This document shows, in pieces, positions 26,908 through 35,263 of a stretch of DNA of 64,000 nt. The DNA lies in assembly GCF_024609245.1 (NCBI RefSeq), contig NZ_JANJYH010000004.1, positions 186,001 through 250,000 of the forward strand. Reading direction: 5' to 3'. Source of the DNA: Haloarchaeobius sp. FL176 (lineage in GTDB: Archaea; Halobacteriota; Halobacteria; Halobacteriales; Natrialbaceae). The notes under the pieces were generated by a model, which worked only from the letters and a program-made list of their open reading frames with translations, did no database searches and was not told the DNA's origin. The translations under genes were made by a program, and so were the position numbers. Within the stretch, counting starts at the first letter, position 1; every line of letters starts with the position of its first letter.

Positions 26908-27823
26908 CCCTCAGGTCTTCCAGATACTCGATCTCCGTTTCTTGGAACTTATTTTCCGGGCCGATGAGTAGCTCCCCGCCTTTAGTTGTTGTCCGAACAT
27001 CGTCTATTTGATTCACGTACTCCGTGAGTTCTGAGTGGGTCATCTGAGCTACCTTTTGTATCTCTTCAGTCTGAGCTTGATTCCACGCACTGATGATGAA
27101 ACTGTCAGTGCTTTCAATTTGGTCGTAGAATCGCTCAACCATAATCTCTCCTTGGGCAGAGAGTTCAATTGCATACTGGTGATTTCGTTCTGCTACTTCA
27201 CCAGTCCCATCGGAGCCTACCACTGGTTCGTCAATTAGCTCCCATGCAAAGAGTCGGTTTTTGTCTTCGTAGACGTCCTCAGAGTATGGGCCCGACTCAC
27301 GGTTGGCGTAGCGATATCGGTATCCGGTTTTGCTGAGCAGTCCGAATCTGCTGTTCGCTAGTGAGTAGTTTTCTTGATTCACTAGGTTGTGATTGACCAG
27401 GTAGACGAGCTTCTGAAGCTTGAATCTGGATTCGATTTTCTTCGAACTGCTCAGCTCAGAGTAGTCACGAACTAGCTTCAGAAGCATTAGGAGGTCAAGT
27501 AGTTCGTCAAAAGTGAACCGGATCTCGTGCCATTGGTCAACAGAAGCGTCTAAGTCGATCGTTCCATCATTGATAGCACTGATTTTGGAGGGTGGAGCTT
27601 CTACGTCCTCTAAAACCGCAAGGACTCGACCATCGGCTAGAACGTCCTCCACTAAGAACGAGTGGTATTCATCGTCTGCTGTGGGCGTCCCGTCACGGCT
27701 TGCTGTGGCATCGGCGTACGCCGCAGAAACGGCGGTTATGTACTGTTCGTAAGTTTCATCGGTGAATTCAAACTCTGATCCCCGTTCTATAACCCGTGTC
27801 AGAACCTTCCATTCGTTGGGCAT
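26882..27823 (-). CDS. YwgA/Panacea-like GPYS-fold protein
   Basis: 313 residues. The first 120 residues are unclassified, helical and acidic. From about 130, FKLQKLVYLVNHNLVNQ, then GYRYRYANRESGPYSEDVYEDKNRLFAWELID matches the KLQKLxYL...GPYS pattern of YwgA-like and DUF4065 (Panacea) domains. In known cases these act as antitoxins or interaction modules in toxin-antitoxin and phage-defence genes. The last 60 residues are helical. The start overlaps the stop of the 170-residue gene (TAATG), and its own end overlaps the ATPase gene. Probable function: inhibitor or adaptor for the operon's effector, which is inference. Confidence 0.78.
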   Translation of the reverse strand: MPNEWKVLTRVIERGSEFEFTDETYEQYITAVSAAYADATASRDGTPTADDEYHSFLVEDVLADGRVLAVLEDVEAPPSKISAINDGTIDLDASVDQWHEIRFTFDELLDLLMLLKLVRDYSELSSSKKIESRFKLQKLVYLVNHNLVNQENYSLANSRFGLLSKTGYRYRYANRESGPYSEDVYEDKNRLFAWELIDEPVVGSDGTGEVAERNHQYAIELSAQGEIMVERFYDQIESTDSFIISAWNQAQTEEIQKVAQMTHSELTEYVNQIDDVRTTTKGGELLIGPENKFQETEIEYLEDLRGEFENARA

Positions 27824-28335
27824 TATATCCCCAGCCGTTCACAGATTTCATTATTCCAGGACTTGACCCGTTCTTTTCCACTGGTATGAGTCGGGTTGAA
27901 ATCAGAGAAATGCACCTTAGCGTATGCAAATAGAGTATCTCTACTGTAAGCGACGGAGGTCCGCTTGTACTCACGTTCGATTTCTTTCGCTTTATCGTAC
28001 CCGCCCTCCTCTGTGCAGATTATTGCTTCAGCATAATTCGGGAAGAGAGAGGGGTCCAAGAAGGAATCAAGGCAAGAGTAGTCCTCTCCCTGAAGACACT
28101 CTTCCCAATGAATGAGCCAGACAGAATTCTGGAGAAGCCGGGAAGAGTTCGACACGTCTTCTAATGGATGGAAGTACTCCTGGACGGTTAACTCATCTCC
28201 GTCTATCCGTGCCTTGATTTCACGGGCGAGCTCAGAGAAGTCGGAGCCGAAGCACCGTCCACTTTCGGAGAGAACCAGAAGATATTGCTCGTGGGGGCTT
28301 ACGACGTCCAGACTATCATAGCGTTTTTCAATCAT
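27823..28335 (-). CDS. Hypothetical 170-residue protein of the Rad50-like operon
   Basis: 170 residues, alternating helix and strand, with a tryptophan-rich segment (SVWLIHWEECLQGEDYSC) and no known motif. Cysteines are scattered and give no zinc signature. The gene overlaps both neighbours (8 bases with the membrane protein, TAATG with the GPYS gene). Such tight packing argues that all four products are made together and interact. It could be the nuclease or sensor of the system, or a toxin, but nothing in the sequence decides this. Confidence 0.7.
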   Translation of the reverse strand: MIEKRYDSLDVVSPHEQYLLVLSESGRCFGSDFSELAREIKARIDGDELTVQEYFHPLEDVSNSSRLLQNSVWLIHWEECLQGEDYSCLDSFLDPSLFPNYAEAIICTEEGGYDKAKEIEREYKRTSVAYSRDTLFAYAKVHFSDFNPTHTSGKERVKSWNNEICERLGI

Positions 28336-29140
28336 ATCGGGTTGAGAGATCCTGCAATCTTGATTTTATACGTTGAAATTCTTCATGTTCCGTCCGAAGT
28401 TCTTGATTGCGGCCTTTATTATGCTTTTGCCCTTTAATAACGAGCTCCTTGGCTTGGCCGTTGTGCCCTTTGAAACTGGAAACCCAGGTATCAAACTCCT
28501 CAGCGAATACGTTCCCTGCTTCGGTACGAGCATTCGAGAAAATGTCGTTGAGCTCGTCGCAGCTGTCTTCGAATGCATTAAGCTGGTCTCTTTGCGCTTG
28601 CGTGTTGTCCTCTTTCTCTACCCATGCTGTGTTTCCAACCCAGTCTTCAACCGTATCTTCAAGGTATTCTACGGCTGGCAGCTGGTCGTCCAATTCGTCA
28701 TGGTAGCCGACAGTGAGTATCGCAGCAAAAGCCGTAGTGAAGAGCAGGCTTAGGAAGATATCCAGGGTATTGATTTGGCTTAGGCCGCTTACGGCGACGA
28801 TTAACAGGGTGTATCCGGAAGCTACGACAGCTGCTGCAATAAGATGGTAGAGAAGTGTAGATAGGAGGACTGCTGTAAGGTTGTGCATCTGTGGGGAAAT
28901 AGAGCGTTTACACATATTTCGTGCGAACAAAAAAGTAATCACTACAAATATCACGGAGATAGCGGTATAGATACCGATGAATAGAGGTGGTTTGCTGACT
29001 GATATTGTGAGAGGGCGTGCGAATTGATACGTTAAAAGAAGCGCTACAAACTGGATAATAATTGCTTTCAGTACGTAGTGGATGCCCAAACCGAATGTGA
29101 CGTATTCGTGAAGGTGGCTGTTGTAGTTATCTTCAGTCAC
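28328..29140 (-). CDS. Four-helix membrane protein, first gene of the Rad50-like operon
   Basis: A 270-residue protein from the GTG at 29140, placed there by ggaggtg at 29148-29154 seven bases upstream. It has four hydrophobic helices in the first 150 residues: YVLKAIIIQFVALLLTYQFA, PLFIGIYTAISVIFVVITFL, LTAVLLSTLLYHLIAAAVVA and LDIFLSLLFTTAFAAILTVG, with basic cytoplasmic turns. The last 110 residues form a soluble helical domain (LNAFEDSCDELNDIFSNART to QRIKSRLQDLSTRYD). This is the architecture of a membrane-attacking effector controlled by cytosolic partners. No homologous family recognised. An earlier in-frame start is unlikely because of the strong binding site. Confidence 0.78.
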   Translation of the reverse strand: MTEDNYNSHLHEYVTFGLGIHYVLKAIIIQFVALLLTYQFARPLTISVSKPPLFIGIYTAISVIFVVITFLFARNMCKRSISPQMHNLTAVLLSTLLYHLIAAAVVASGYTLLIVAVSGLSQINTLDIFLSLLFTTAFAAILTVGYHDELDDQLPAVEYLEDTVEDWVGNTAWVEKEDNTQAQRDQLNAFEDSCDELNDIFSNARTEAGNVFAEEFDTWVSSFKGHNGQAKELVIKGQKHNKGRNQELRTEHEEFQRIKSRLQDLSTRYD

Positions 29141-29147
29141 GATCGGA

Positions 29148-29154
29148 CACCTCC
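29148..29154 (-). promoter_or_regulatory. Strong Shine-Dalgarno site deciding the GTG start at 29140
   Basis: ggaggtg on the minus strand, 7 bases before GTG. In-frame upstream ATG codons lack such a site, and their added sequence looks non-coding. This site also implies a transcript with a leader, unlike most leaderless genes in this element. Confidence 0.8.
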
Positions 29155-29203
29155 TTGTGAAATATATGTGATGATGGGAGCGGCAAATAGATTCTTGTAT
29201 AGT

Positions 29204-29220
29204 GTAACGTCGCGCGTTAC
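29204..29220. promoter_or_regulatory. Inverted repeat upstream of the four-gene operon
   Basis: gtaacg-tcgcg-cgttac, 6-base arms with a 5-base spacer, next to the A/T-rich tatac at about 29195-29199 that may be the operon's promoter. A possible operator. Confidence 0.4.
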
Positions 29221-29441
29221 CGTGAGGCGTCGCAGGGCGGCTGACAGATGACAACTAGCCATCCTCAGATGATAATCACTTCCGGACGAGACACACTTAT
29301 GCTACTTGTTTGGTACGCCTCTTCGTTCTCGAATCCGATTGTTCCGCCATTTACGCGGAAGGTCAGCCCTGAGATTCGATCAATCGCCGCCCCAATGTCC
29401 TCATAAGAAATGGAGATATTTTTCTTGGAGGAAATCACGGA

Positions 29442-29705
29442 TCATCGCCACTTCGATTCAATACTTGTCCGGTAGCGTAGCCCGAGCACCGATGTGTTGC
29501 AGCAATCCTTTATCGTCTGAGGGGGATAGCGATCGCGGACATCCTCTAAGTTCTCGTGGGATTCGATGAGGTGCGTCAGCGCTGCGTCAATGACGTCACT
29601 CCTCGGCGGGTCATCGTCTGCTCCGTCAGCAACTATCTCGCTCGCTTTGTCAAAGAGGGTCTTTCGCTCATCGTTCAGCTTCAGGCTGGTTCGGTCGGTT
29701 GCCAT
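29442..29705 (-). CDS. DUF7386-like haloarchaeal RHH-type protein
   Basis: 87 residues from the ATG at 29705, MATDRTSLKLNDERKTLFDK and onward, with a PPRSDVIDAALTHLIESHENL second helix. The strand-helix-helix order and the SDVIDAAL motif fit a ribbon-helix-helix protein. The tail (TIKDCCNTSVLGLRYRTSIESKWR) matches the haloarchaeal family I know as DUF7386. It is often found in mobile regions and likely binds operators. A palindrome (29830-29851) lies upstream. Confidence 0.8.
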   Translation of the reverse strand: MATDRTSLKLNDERKTLFDKASEIVADGADDDPPRSDVIDAALTHLIESHENLEDVRDRYPPQTIKDCCNTSVLGLRYRTSIESKWR

Positions 29706-30094
29706 TGTTTCTTTAAGTACGTGAGTATGCACTGGGGGTAGCAATGCGTTGTTCTGGAGTGAATGAGAGCCTGTTCTGTATAAAGGCGTTGTCGGCATCT
29801 GACGTGATCGGCGCGGACGCCGGCTCAAGTAGGTGCGAATTTATGCACCTATCACGCTGACAACGCGCTTCGAGGTGCATACATTGGGACAGTCGTATAC
29901 ATTCACGCGCGACCCCGTGGGTTGGCCTCGAAGATCCGGCTCCCGATGTCTAAGTTGCCATTTGTTTCGCATACAGGCTGTTGCTTTTGGATTGCCGTAT
30001 AAAGTTGGAAAGTTGCCCACTGGGTGTCCAGGCCTTGTGGCTGTATCCAGAAATCGGGAGTGTAGATATGATCATTCTCTGCCGTTCTGCCAAG
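29706..30094. other. Gene-free stretch with a palindrome
   Basis: About 390 bases separating two minus-strand genes. It holds the palindrome at 29830-29851 and otherwise nothing I can support. Several short open frames show no codon bias or family resemblance. Confidence 0.5.
29830..29851. promoter_or_regulatory. Palindrome TAGGTGC-N8-GCACCTA
   Basis: Exact 7-base arms around an A/T-rich spacer (gaatttat), about 125 bases before the DUF7386-like gene. A plausible dimer-binding operator, perhaps for that RHH protein. Confidence 0.5.
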
Positions 30095-30838
30095 TTATTT
30101 CAGGAGCTGTCCGAGGACGTCTGCCTGCCAGTAGGCGATAGCCGGATGTACGCTCTTTTCGCCAGTCTCTGGATTTATCGCCGTTATTCCGACATCTGCG
30201 CAGTGAATGCCTGCGAGATTGTCTCCGAGGACAGGCGAACCACTGTACCCCCTGTGGCTGGGAGTACTATCATCGACACCGGTAACGATTCCTAATGCAA
30301 TCTGATCGGTGGAAGGTGATCCCTCCTGGTGAGTGGGGAAGTCGTCTTGAAGCGTGAGAATGTACGGCTCAGTGATCGTCTGTGCGTAGGTCTCCCTGTC
30401 GTACGGGTCGGGGTCCGGGAAGGATGGTCCAGGGTAGCCGATGATATCAAGGAGTTCAGGCGAGTTCTCGGAGGTAATGTCGTCAAGCGTCCAGACGACA
30501 TACCCGTAGTCTTCGGGCGAGAAGGTGATGGGGACGCCGATCACGTCAATGCCGGCATCAAGAAGAATGCCTGATTGTTCGGTGAGATCGACCCGTTTCA
30601 CCGTGAAGGTGGGATCATCTCGCAGGTAGATGTCAATCGTTGGGAGGTAGTCCTCGGTTCGGTAAGAAAGCGAGAGTTGGCCCGTGGCGAGGGTTGACGC
30701 GTCTGTAGGCAGGAGGTTGTGGCGAGCGGTAATGAGGTAGGTTTGATCCTCGGCGTTGAAGAAGAAGCCGCTTGCGCGCATGTATTCGCCACAGATGATC
30801 GGACAGCTGACGTGAGGGTCTATTTTTGCCAATTTCAT
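30095..30838 (-). CDS. Trypsin-like serine protease, cytoplasmic
   Basis: 247 residues with the chymotrypsin-fold triad pattern. H40 lies in TYLITARHNLL and a candidate Asp (D98) in LLDAGIDVIGVPI. The nucleophile S199 lies in SHRGYSGSPVLGDNLAGIH, which matches the G-x-S-G-x-P motif. There is no signal peptide, so it acts inside the cell. Free-standing trypsin-like domains next to defence ATPases are known as effectors that cut host proteins or activate other effectors. Here it lies between the 29.1 kb and 32.2 kb defence units without a clear partner. The substrate is unknown. Confidence 0.85.
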   Translation of the reverse strand: MKLAKIDPHVSCPIICGEYMRASGFFFNAEDQTYLITARHNLLPTDASTLATGQLSLSYRTEDYLPTIDIYLRDDPTFTVKRVDLTEQSGILLDAGIDVIGVPITFSPEDYGYVVWTLDDITSENSPELLDIIGYPGPSFPDPDPYDRETYAQTITEPYILTLQDDFPTHQEGSPSTDQIALGIVTGVDDSTPSHRGYSGSPVLGDNLAGIHCADVGITAINPETGEKSVHPAIAYWQADVLGQLLK

Positions 30839-30969
30839 AGTTCAGTTCGTATCCATGTACCACTCAATCCGGTAGCCTGTTAGTAAAACCGGGAACGCTG
30901 TCATCGGAATCAGATGACGAATTATGCCATATACTTATATTGGAGCGGGATTGTAGACTGAATCGGATT

Positions 30970-31557
30970 ATGACTGGACTGGATCGAAACCGTGGAGTTC
31001 TGACGAAAGATGACAGACAATATCTGCTCGGGCGAAAGAACCTAAATCGAGATAGTGAACGAAACGCGCGGCTCCGGATTCGGAACCGAGCTCGGAATGC
31101 ACTCTACGACTTCGAATACCTCGCAACAGAACTAGCAAGCAAAGACAGAACCCAACTAGCTGTGGACGACGGGATTGCCGACGAAGAGTTATTCACCGCC
31201 GCAGAAGATGCGATCGCGTTCCTGTTCTCCCTCTGCCAGCACGCACCCAATTCAGAGTCATATTCACCTGACGATCGGTTCCGTGACATCCTCAAGAACG
31301 GGGTCGAGAAAGGACTTACAGAGGACCAAACTGTTCTTGACTTTAACCTCGACCTACAGTACGGCCTTCCACGCGAAGCACAAGCCCGAATTCAACGAAA
31401 GCTCCAGCAGGGAGAGAGCCTAACATTCGTCGAACTCCGGGAGGCCCTCAACAACGACTACCTCAACGATACCTACCTCTTCCGTCCGCTTGACGCAGCA
31501 GATGGACTCCCAAAGAATGTCGAAGGAAAAGATCTGCTCTCACACGAGGATTACTGA
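30970..31557 (+). CDS. Hypothetical haloarchaeal protein with charged helical N terminus
   Basis: 195 residues from the ATG at 30970, starting MTGLDRNRGVLTKDDRQYLL. The RNARLRIRNRARNALYDFEYLATEL segment recurs in many small haloarchaeal proteins that I cannot name. They are often promoter-proximal genes of mobile regions. The rest is helical and acidic. A TATA-like tatactta lies at about 30929-30936. It is divergent from the protease. A regulatory role is possible. Confidence 0.65.
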   Translation: MTGLDRNRGVLTKDDRQYLLGRKNLNRDSERNARLRIRNRARNALYDFEYLATELASKDRTQLAVDDGIADEELFTAAEDAIAFLFSLCQHAPNSESYSPDDRFRDILKNGVEKGLTEDQTVLDFNLDLQYGLPREAQARIQRKLQQGESLTFVELREALNNDYLNDTYLFRPLDAADGLPKNVEGKDLLSHEDY

Positions 31558-32151
31558 CAGTACAGCGAGAACGCGGTTCTCATATTCCAGATACGATGTA
31601 GAGAGGGGGTCCTCAAACGCTTCCAGATCCACCTCTTCGTGGAGGTTGCCCGAACCGACGACTTTCGCAATTGTGACGCTGATCGGTTTTGGGATAATGA
31701 GTTGAGTATTAGTGCTGCTGTCGCCAGTTCGGGTTCTTCGGGTGTTACGTGCTTCTCCTCCTCTAACCGAGCTAATTCTTCGTCACGTTCACGCTGAAGG
31801 GATTCCAATTGGCATTTCGCGTTTCCGATGGGTACCGACATATCCTTTCCTCGCTCATCCTGCTGTTCGTACGTCTCTAATCGCCCTTCGTACCGTTCTA
31901 ATGATAGCGACACGATAAAAGCGGTCTTCAGCATCCCCGATACAGTTGACCGATTCAACGGTCAAATACGGAAAAGTACGGTCCGGAAATTGATGTGAGA
32001 AATCGCTGAGTCCTCACCAGGATACGAATACAACCAAGATCGGGAAACACTGGGAGTTGATGTGAACAGGGTGAAACGCCACGATCTGGAGAATGCGGAC
32101 CTACTACAGATCGAGGATGATGAGTTAATCCTCATAGGAGACGACGCTTAA
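31551..32151 (-). pseudogene. Degraded coding remnants
   Basis: On the minus strand a 135-codon frame (31551-31958) has a middle segment, QLESLQRERDEELARLEEEK, followed by HVTPEEPELATAALI, that resembles the coiled tail of SNF2-type helicases; its ends do not continue that similarity. On the plus strand a frame ending in a TAA at 32149-32151 (DLLQIEDDELILIGDDA and preceding sequence) looks like a genuine protein C terminus but opens directly after a stop. Together these suggest decayed genes left by earlier rearrangement next to the helicase operon. Weak evidence. Confidence 0.35.
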
Positions 32152-32206
32152 GATTCGCTGAGAGGCCTCTATTCGTCGATAAATTCGAAATTCTTGATGT
32201 ATTCCT

Positions 32207-33373
32207 CTAGTCGTTAGAAGTACTGCAGGCTCTACATCGAAGAGAGTCTTTGATGGTATTCAGTGGATTCTCTACGCTCAACACACTATCACATGAAGAA
32301 CACTGGACGGTATCCGTAGTTCCGATCCCGCTCCCGTACCCGAGCGTCACCGTTCGGGAAACTCCTTGTTCGACCAGTTCGATATCAATCTCTCCCCGTT
32401 CGTACTCTACCTGTGTTACCGTGAGAGGAGTCACTCGAATATCCAACGCATGCCGCTTTCGTATCTCTTCCTGCTTCTGGGGAAACCCCTGGTCTCGCTG
32501 TTCGTGCAGAACACCCAATTCCGAATCGACCTCTTCATACTCACCTTTTGCCTCTTTCCGTTTCTTCAGTGCCTCCACGCGATCGTTCTGATCACTGCCA
32601 TTGATCGCTTCACTCAGCTCATCGATCTTCAAAGACAGCTTAGAACGTTCCTCCTCCAGTTCTTGGATCCGTTGTTGTTGCAGTTGGCGGTACTCTTCGA
32701 CCTCTGCGTCCGCTGCTCTGGATGCCTCATTATGGACTTCCTCAATCTCGTTCTGGATGCTATTCATCAGCTGATCCTGGGCTGTGTTAAGCAGTGATCG
32801 TGCGTCTGTCTCCGACAATGACGATTGCGTGGTAGTGGGAGAGTCGTTCGTGGTTATCGACATCATTTGAAGAAACGTCTCTTCCAACGCTGGAAGTCTC
32901 TGTTCCGAGCGATGGTCAATAGCGATGGCGCGAAGGAACTCTTGTTGGTACTCACTGACGGTTTCGATACTCACCTCGAAGAGAACTACAATCGCTGTGC
33001 GGTCGTAATACGGAGTGAACTGGGCCTCTATGACTTCGACGTCGCCTTCTTTGATCCACTGTGGGATTTCTACGTCGTCTCGATCGGCTTCTATCGATAG
33101 GTTCCCAGTAGGGCGACGCTCAGTTGCCTCTCTGAGAATCCGCTGAAAAAACTCACTCTCCGGATGAAGAGACTCTCCAGTAGCATCTTCGTCTCTGTCT
33201 GCGTCACAAAGCAACGATAGGCTTCCCGCCGGCAATTCCGTATCCTCATTGTCTGGGATCGCAACTTCCCAGGTGTCCCCTCGTTTCTCAATGGTGCCGC
33301 CGAGTGACTTCAAGTAGCACTCGGTGAATTCCTCGACGAGAGACTGCGTGACTGCGAGTGCTGCCTCAGTCAT
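32207..33373 (-). CDS. Coiled-coil zinc-ribbon partner of the SNF2 helicase
   Basis: 388 residues. The N-terminal 170 residues are mixed alpha/beta. Residues of about 200-310 form a charged coiled coil (EEYRQLQQQRIQELEEERSK and onward). The C terminus has two CxxC knuckles (CSSCDSV and CRACSTSND) about 24 residues apart, a zinc ribbon. The ATG at 33373 overlaps the helicase stop. Its place and the TPLTVTQVEYERG segment near 330 suggest it is the C-terminal region of a longer SNF2-type helicase, here split into a separate polypeptide. Likely part of the same complex. Confidence 0.7.
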   Translation of the reverse strand: MTEAALAVTQSLVEEFTECYLKSLGGTIEKRGDTWEVAIPDNEDTELPAGSLSLLCDADRDEDATGESLHPESEFFQRILREATERRPTGNLSIEADRDDVEIPQWIKEGDVEVIEAQFTPYYDRTAIVVLFEVSIETVSEYQQEFLRAIAIDHRSEQRLPALEETFLQMMSITTNDSPTTTQSSLSETDARSLLNTAQDQLMNSIQNEIEEVHNEASRAADAEVEEYRQLQQQRIQELEEERSKLSLKIDELSEAINGSDQNDRVEALKKRKEAKGEYEEVDSELGVLHEQRDQGFPQKQEEIRKRHALDIRVTPLTVTQVEYERGEIDIELVEQGVSRTVTLGYGSGIGTTDTVQCSSCDSVLSVENPLNTIKDSLRCRACSTSND

Positions 33374-35120
33374 CGCTTTCCCCCAGGTCGAATCCTTCGA
33401 AAACTCCGTTGTTGAACTCCTCTAGTTTGTCCGCGAGTTCCCGTTGTTCCTGCAGATCGACGGCCATCGCATCGAAATCGTTCTCCAGATCGACCTCTGA
33501 ACCAGCATTAACCAGCCGGTCGAAAATCTGGTCCTCAAAGCTCGTACCGGACTCTTCTAACCGACTCAAGATCGAACTTAGCTCGCCCACGCTCTGTTGG
33601 AACAGGTCGATTTTGTGGTAGAGCCGCTCCAGGACGTATTCTTCAACAGTGTCCTTTAGCGCCATGTTGAAGACGAAGACGTCCCGTTTCTGTCCGATCC
33701 GGTGAACACGTCCAATACGTTGTTCAACGCGCATTGGATTCCATGGTAAGTCTAAATTTACTAACAGGTTACAGAACTGAAGGTTTCGACCTTCGCTCAT
33801 TGCATCAGTTGAAACAAGGATTCCACCTTCTTCCTCAAAGTCCTCCACGATCTGTTCTTTCTCACTACTGGAGTGTCCACCGTGGAACGCGTGGACGGTA
33901 TACCCTTCCGAGGCGAGACGATCAAGCACTTGGCGTTGAGTCGCGCGAAACTGGGTGAAGACGATCACACGCCCCATTTCGACGGTGTCACGAACTTCTT
34001 CGACGATATCCAGAAGACGCTCCTGTTTCGTTACTGTATCAATCTCTTCGATCAGATCCAGAATGGACTCCAGTTCGTCCGCGTGGGTGAGTTCAGACTG
34101 CTCATAGAGTCGTTTCTCGATTGTCTCCTTGAGCGCTACAGGACTGCTAACGACTTCCTTCTGGAGGAGCATCAACACGAGCTTCTGACCCTGATCCTGG
34201 CTGTAGGCCCCCTTGACGTAGTCAGAGACTGCCTGGTAGAGTTCGCGTTCCTTCGGGGTTGGATTGAACGTCCGTGTGTCGATTGTCCGGTCCGTGAAGT
34301 CAATATCCGTGTCCTCCCGTCGGTTTCGGATCATAACCTTGTTTAGGCGGTCCTGTAGTTCGTCTCGATTCACCAGCGTCTCCTGATTGCTGTTGACAAA
34401 GTACTGGTGGAAGACATCGCGGGTGCCGAACAGCCCAGGTCGGAGTAGCGAGACGACGTTGTAGAGGTCGGTCAGCTCGTTCTGAATCGGCGTCGCCGTC
34501 AGGAAGAACGCGTAGTTGTAGGAGAGCCGGTCAATCAGGTCGTAGCGGTCCGTCTCCTCGTTTTTGACGTAGTGCGCCTCGTCAAGAACCAGAACGTCCC
34601 AGTCACGGTCGAGAACCGTCTGGCGGTGTCTCTCACTCTTCGCGGTGTCGATGCTCGCAATGATGTAGTCATGCGCGTCGAAGTCCTCGAATTCATCGTC
34701 GTAGTTGCAGACGAATTCAAGGCCGAACTTCTCCCGGAGTTCAGCCTGCCACTGTTTCGCCAGCTGCGCAGGCGTGAGGATGAGGACTGACTCGTCCGTC
34801 TCTCGAAAGTGCATCTCCTTGAGAATCATCCCAACTTCGATGGTCTTCCCGAGCCCGACCTCGTCAGCGAGAAGGGCCTTCCCGTCCATTTCGAAGAGGG
34901 CCCGATAGGCTGCGTCCACCTGATGTTCCAGTAGCTTGACGGAGTTTTCGTCCAACTCTTTCAGCGAGCGAAGTTCGGAGTCCGGCTGGCCCGCTTGGAG
35001 ACGAACAGCTTGGATGCTCTGTAAATGATCCTCCTCTGCACCATCCTCAGACAATGAATCGAGAAGATCGTCCGCAGACTCGTGTGTGACCTCAACATCA
35101 ACGAGGTCGTAACTTCCCAT
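33366..35120 (-). CDS. SNF2-family DNA helicase/translocase of an Hma/DISARM-like system
   Basis: 584 residues from the ATG at 35120 (MGSYDLVDVE). Motif I DEVGLGKT is at residues 86-93 and the DEAH box at 180-183 (VLVLDEAHYVKNEE). LTATPIQNELTDLYNV is motif III. The helicase C lobe includes STDAMSEGRNLQFC and QRIGRVHRIGQKR (motif VI). It translocates on duplex DNA with ATP. In defence systems such helicases act with an adenine methylase and a large ATPase, both present here. It is divergently arranged with the DUF499 ATPase (143 bases between starts). No nuclease domain is visible in this protein. Confidence 0.9.
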   Translation of the reverse strand: MGSYDLVDVEVTHESADDLLDSLSEDGAEEDHLQSIQAVRLQAGQPDSELRSLKELDENSVKLLEHQVDAAYRALFEMDGKALLADEVGLGKTIEVGMILKEMHFRETDESVLILTPAQLAKQWQAELREKFGLEFVCNYDDEFEDFDAHDYIIASIDTAKSERHRQTVLDRDWDVLVLDEAHYVKNEETDRYDLIDRLSYNYAFFLTATPIQNELTDLYNVVSLLRPGLFGTRDVFHQYFVNSNQETLVNRDELQDRLNKVMIRNRREDTDIDFTDRTIDTRTFNPTPKERELYQAVSDYVKGAYSQDQGQKLVLMLLQKEVVSSPVALKETIEKRLYEQSELTHADELESILDLIEEIDTVTKQERLLDIVEEVRDTVEMGRVIVFTQFRATQRQVLDRLASEGYTVHAFHGGHSSSEKEQIVEDFEEEGGILVSTDAMSEGRNLQFCNLLVNLDLPWNPMRVEQRIGRVHRIGQKRDVFVFNMALKDTVEEYVLERLYHKIDLFQQSVGELSSILSRLEESGTSFEDQIFDRLVNAGSEVDLENDFDAMAVDLQEQRELADKLEEFNNGVFEGFDLGESDD

Positions 35121-35263
35121 AGTCTCGTAGAGACAGGTTCGCGTGAAATACGTTTTGTGACCGACCGAAGCAGGCGAGCACGTCTGATTGGTCCTGAGAA
35201 GCGAGGATGTTCGCAGGATCATAGTGTTTATTGGGTGTCCAAGAGGTGTGTTTAAGTATCAAG
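35121..35263. promoter_or_regulatory. Divergent promoter region between SNF2 helicase and DUF499 ATPase
   Basis: 143 bases controlling two outward-facing defence genes. The spacing of about 143 bases leaves room for two leaderless-type promoters; A/T-rich tagtgtttattggg (35222-35235) is the best TATA candidate for the plus-strand gene. Coordinated expression is inferred. Confidence 0.45.

Noticed and set aside
29306-29569. 87-codon frame opposite the DUF7386-like gene
   Set aside because: Mostly antisense to a recognised gene and Ser/Arg-rich.
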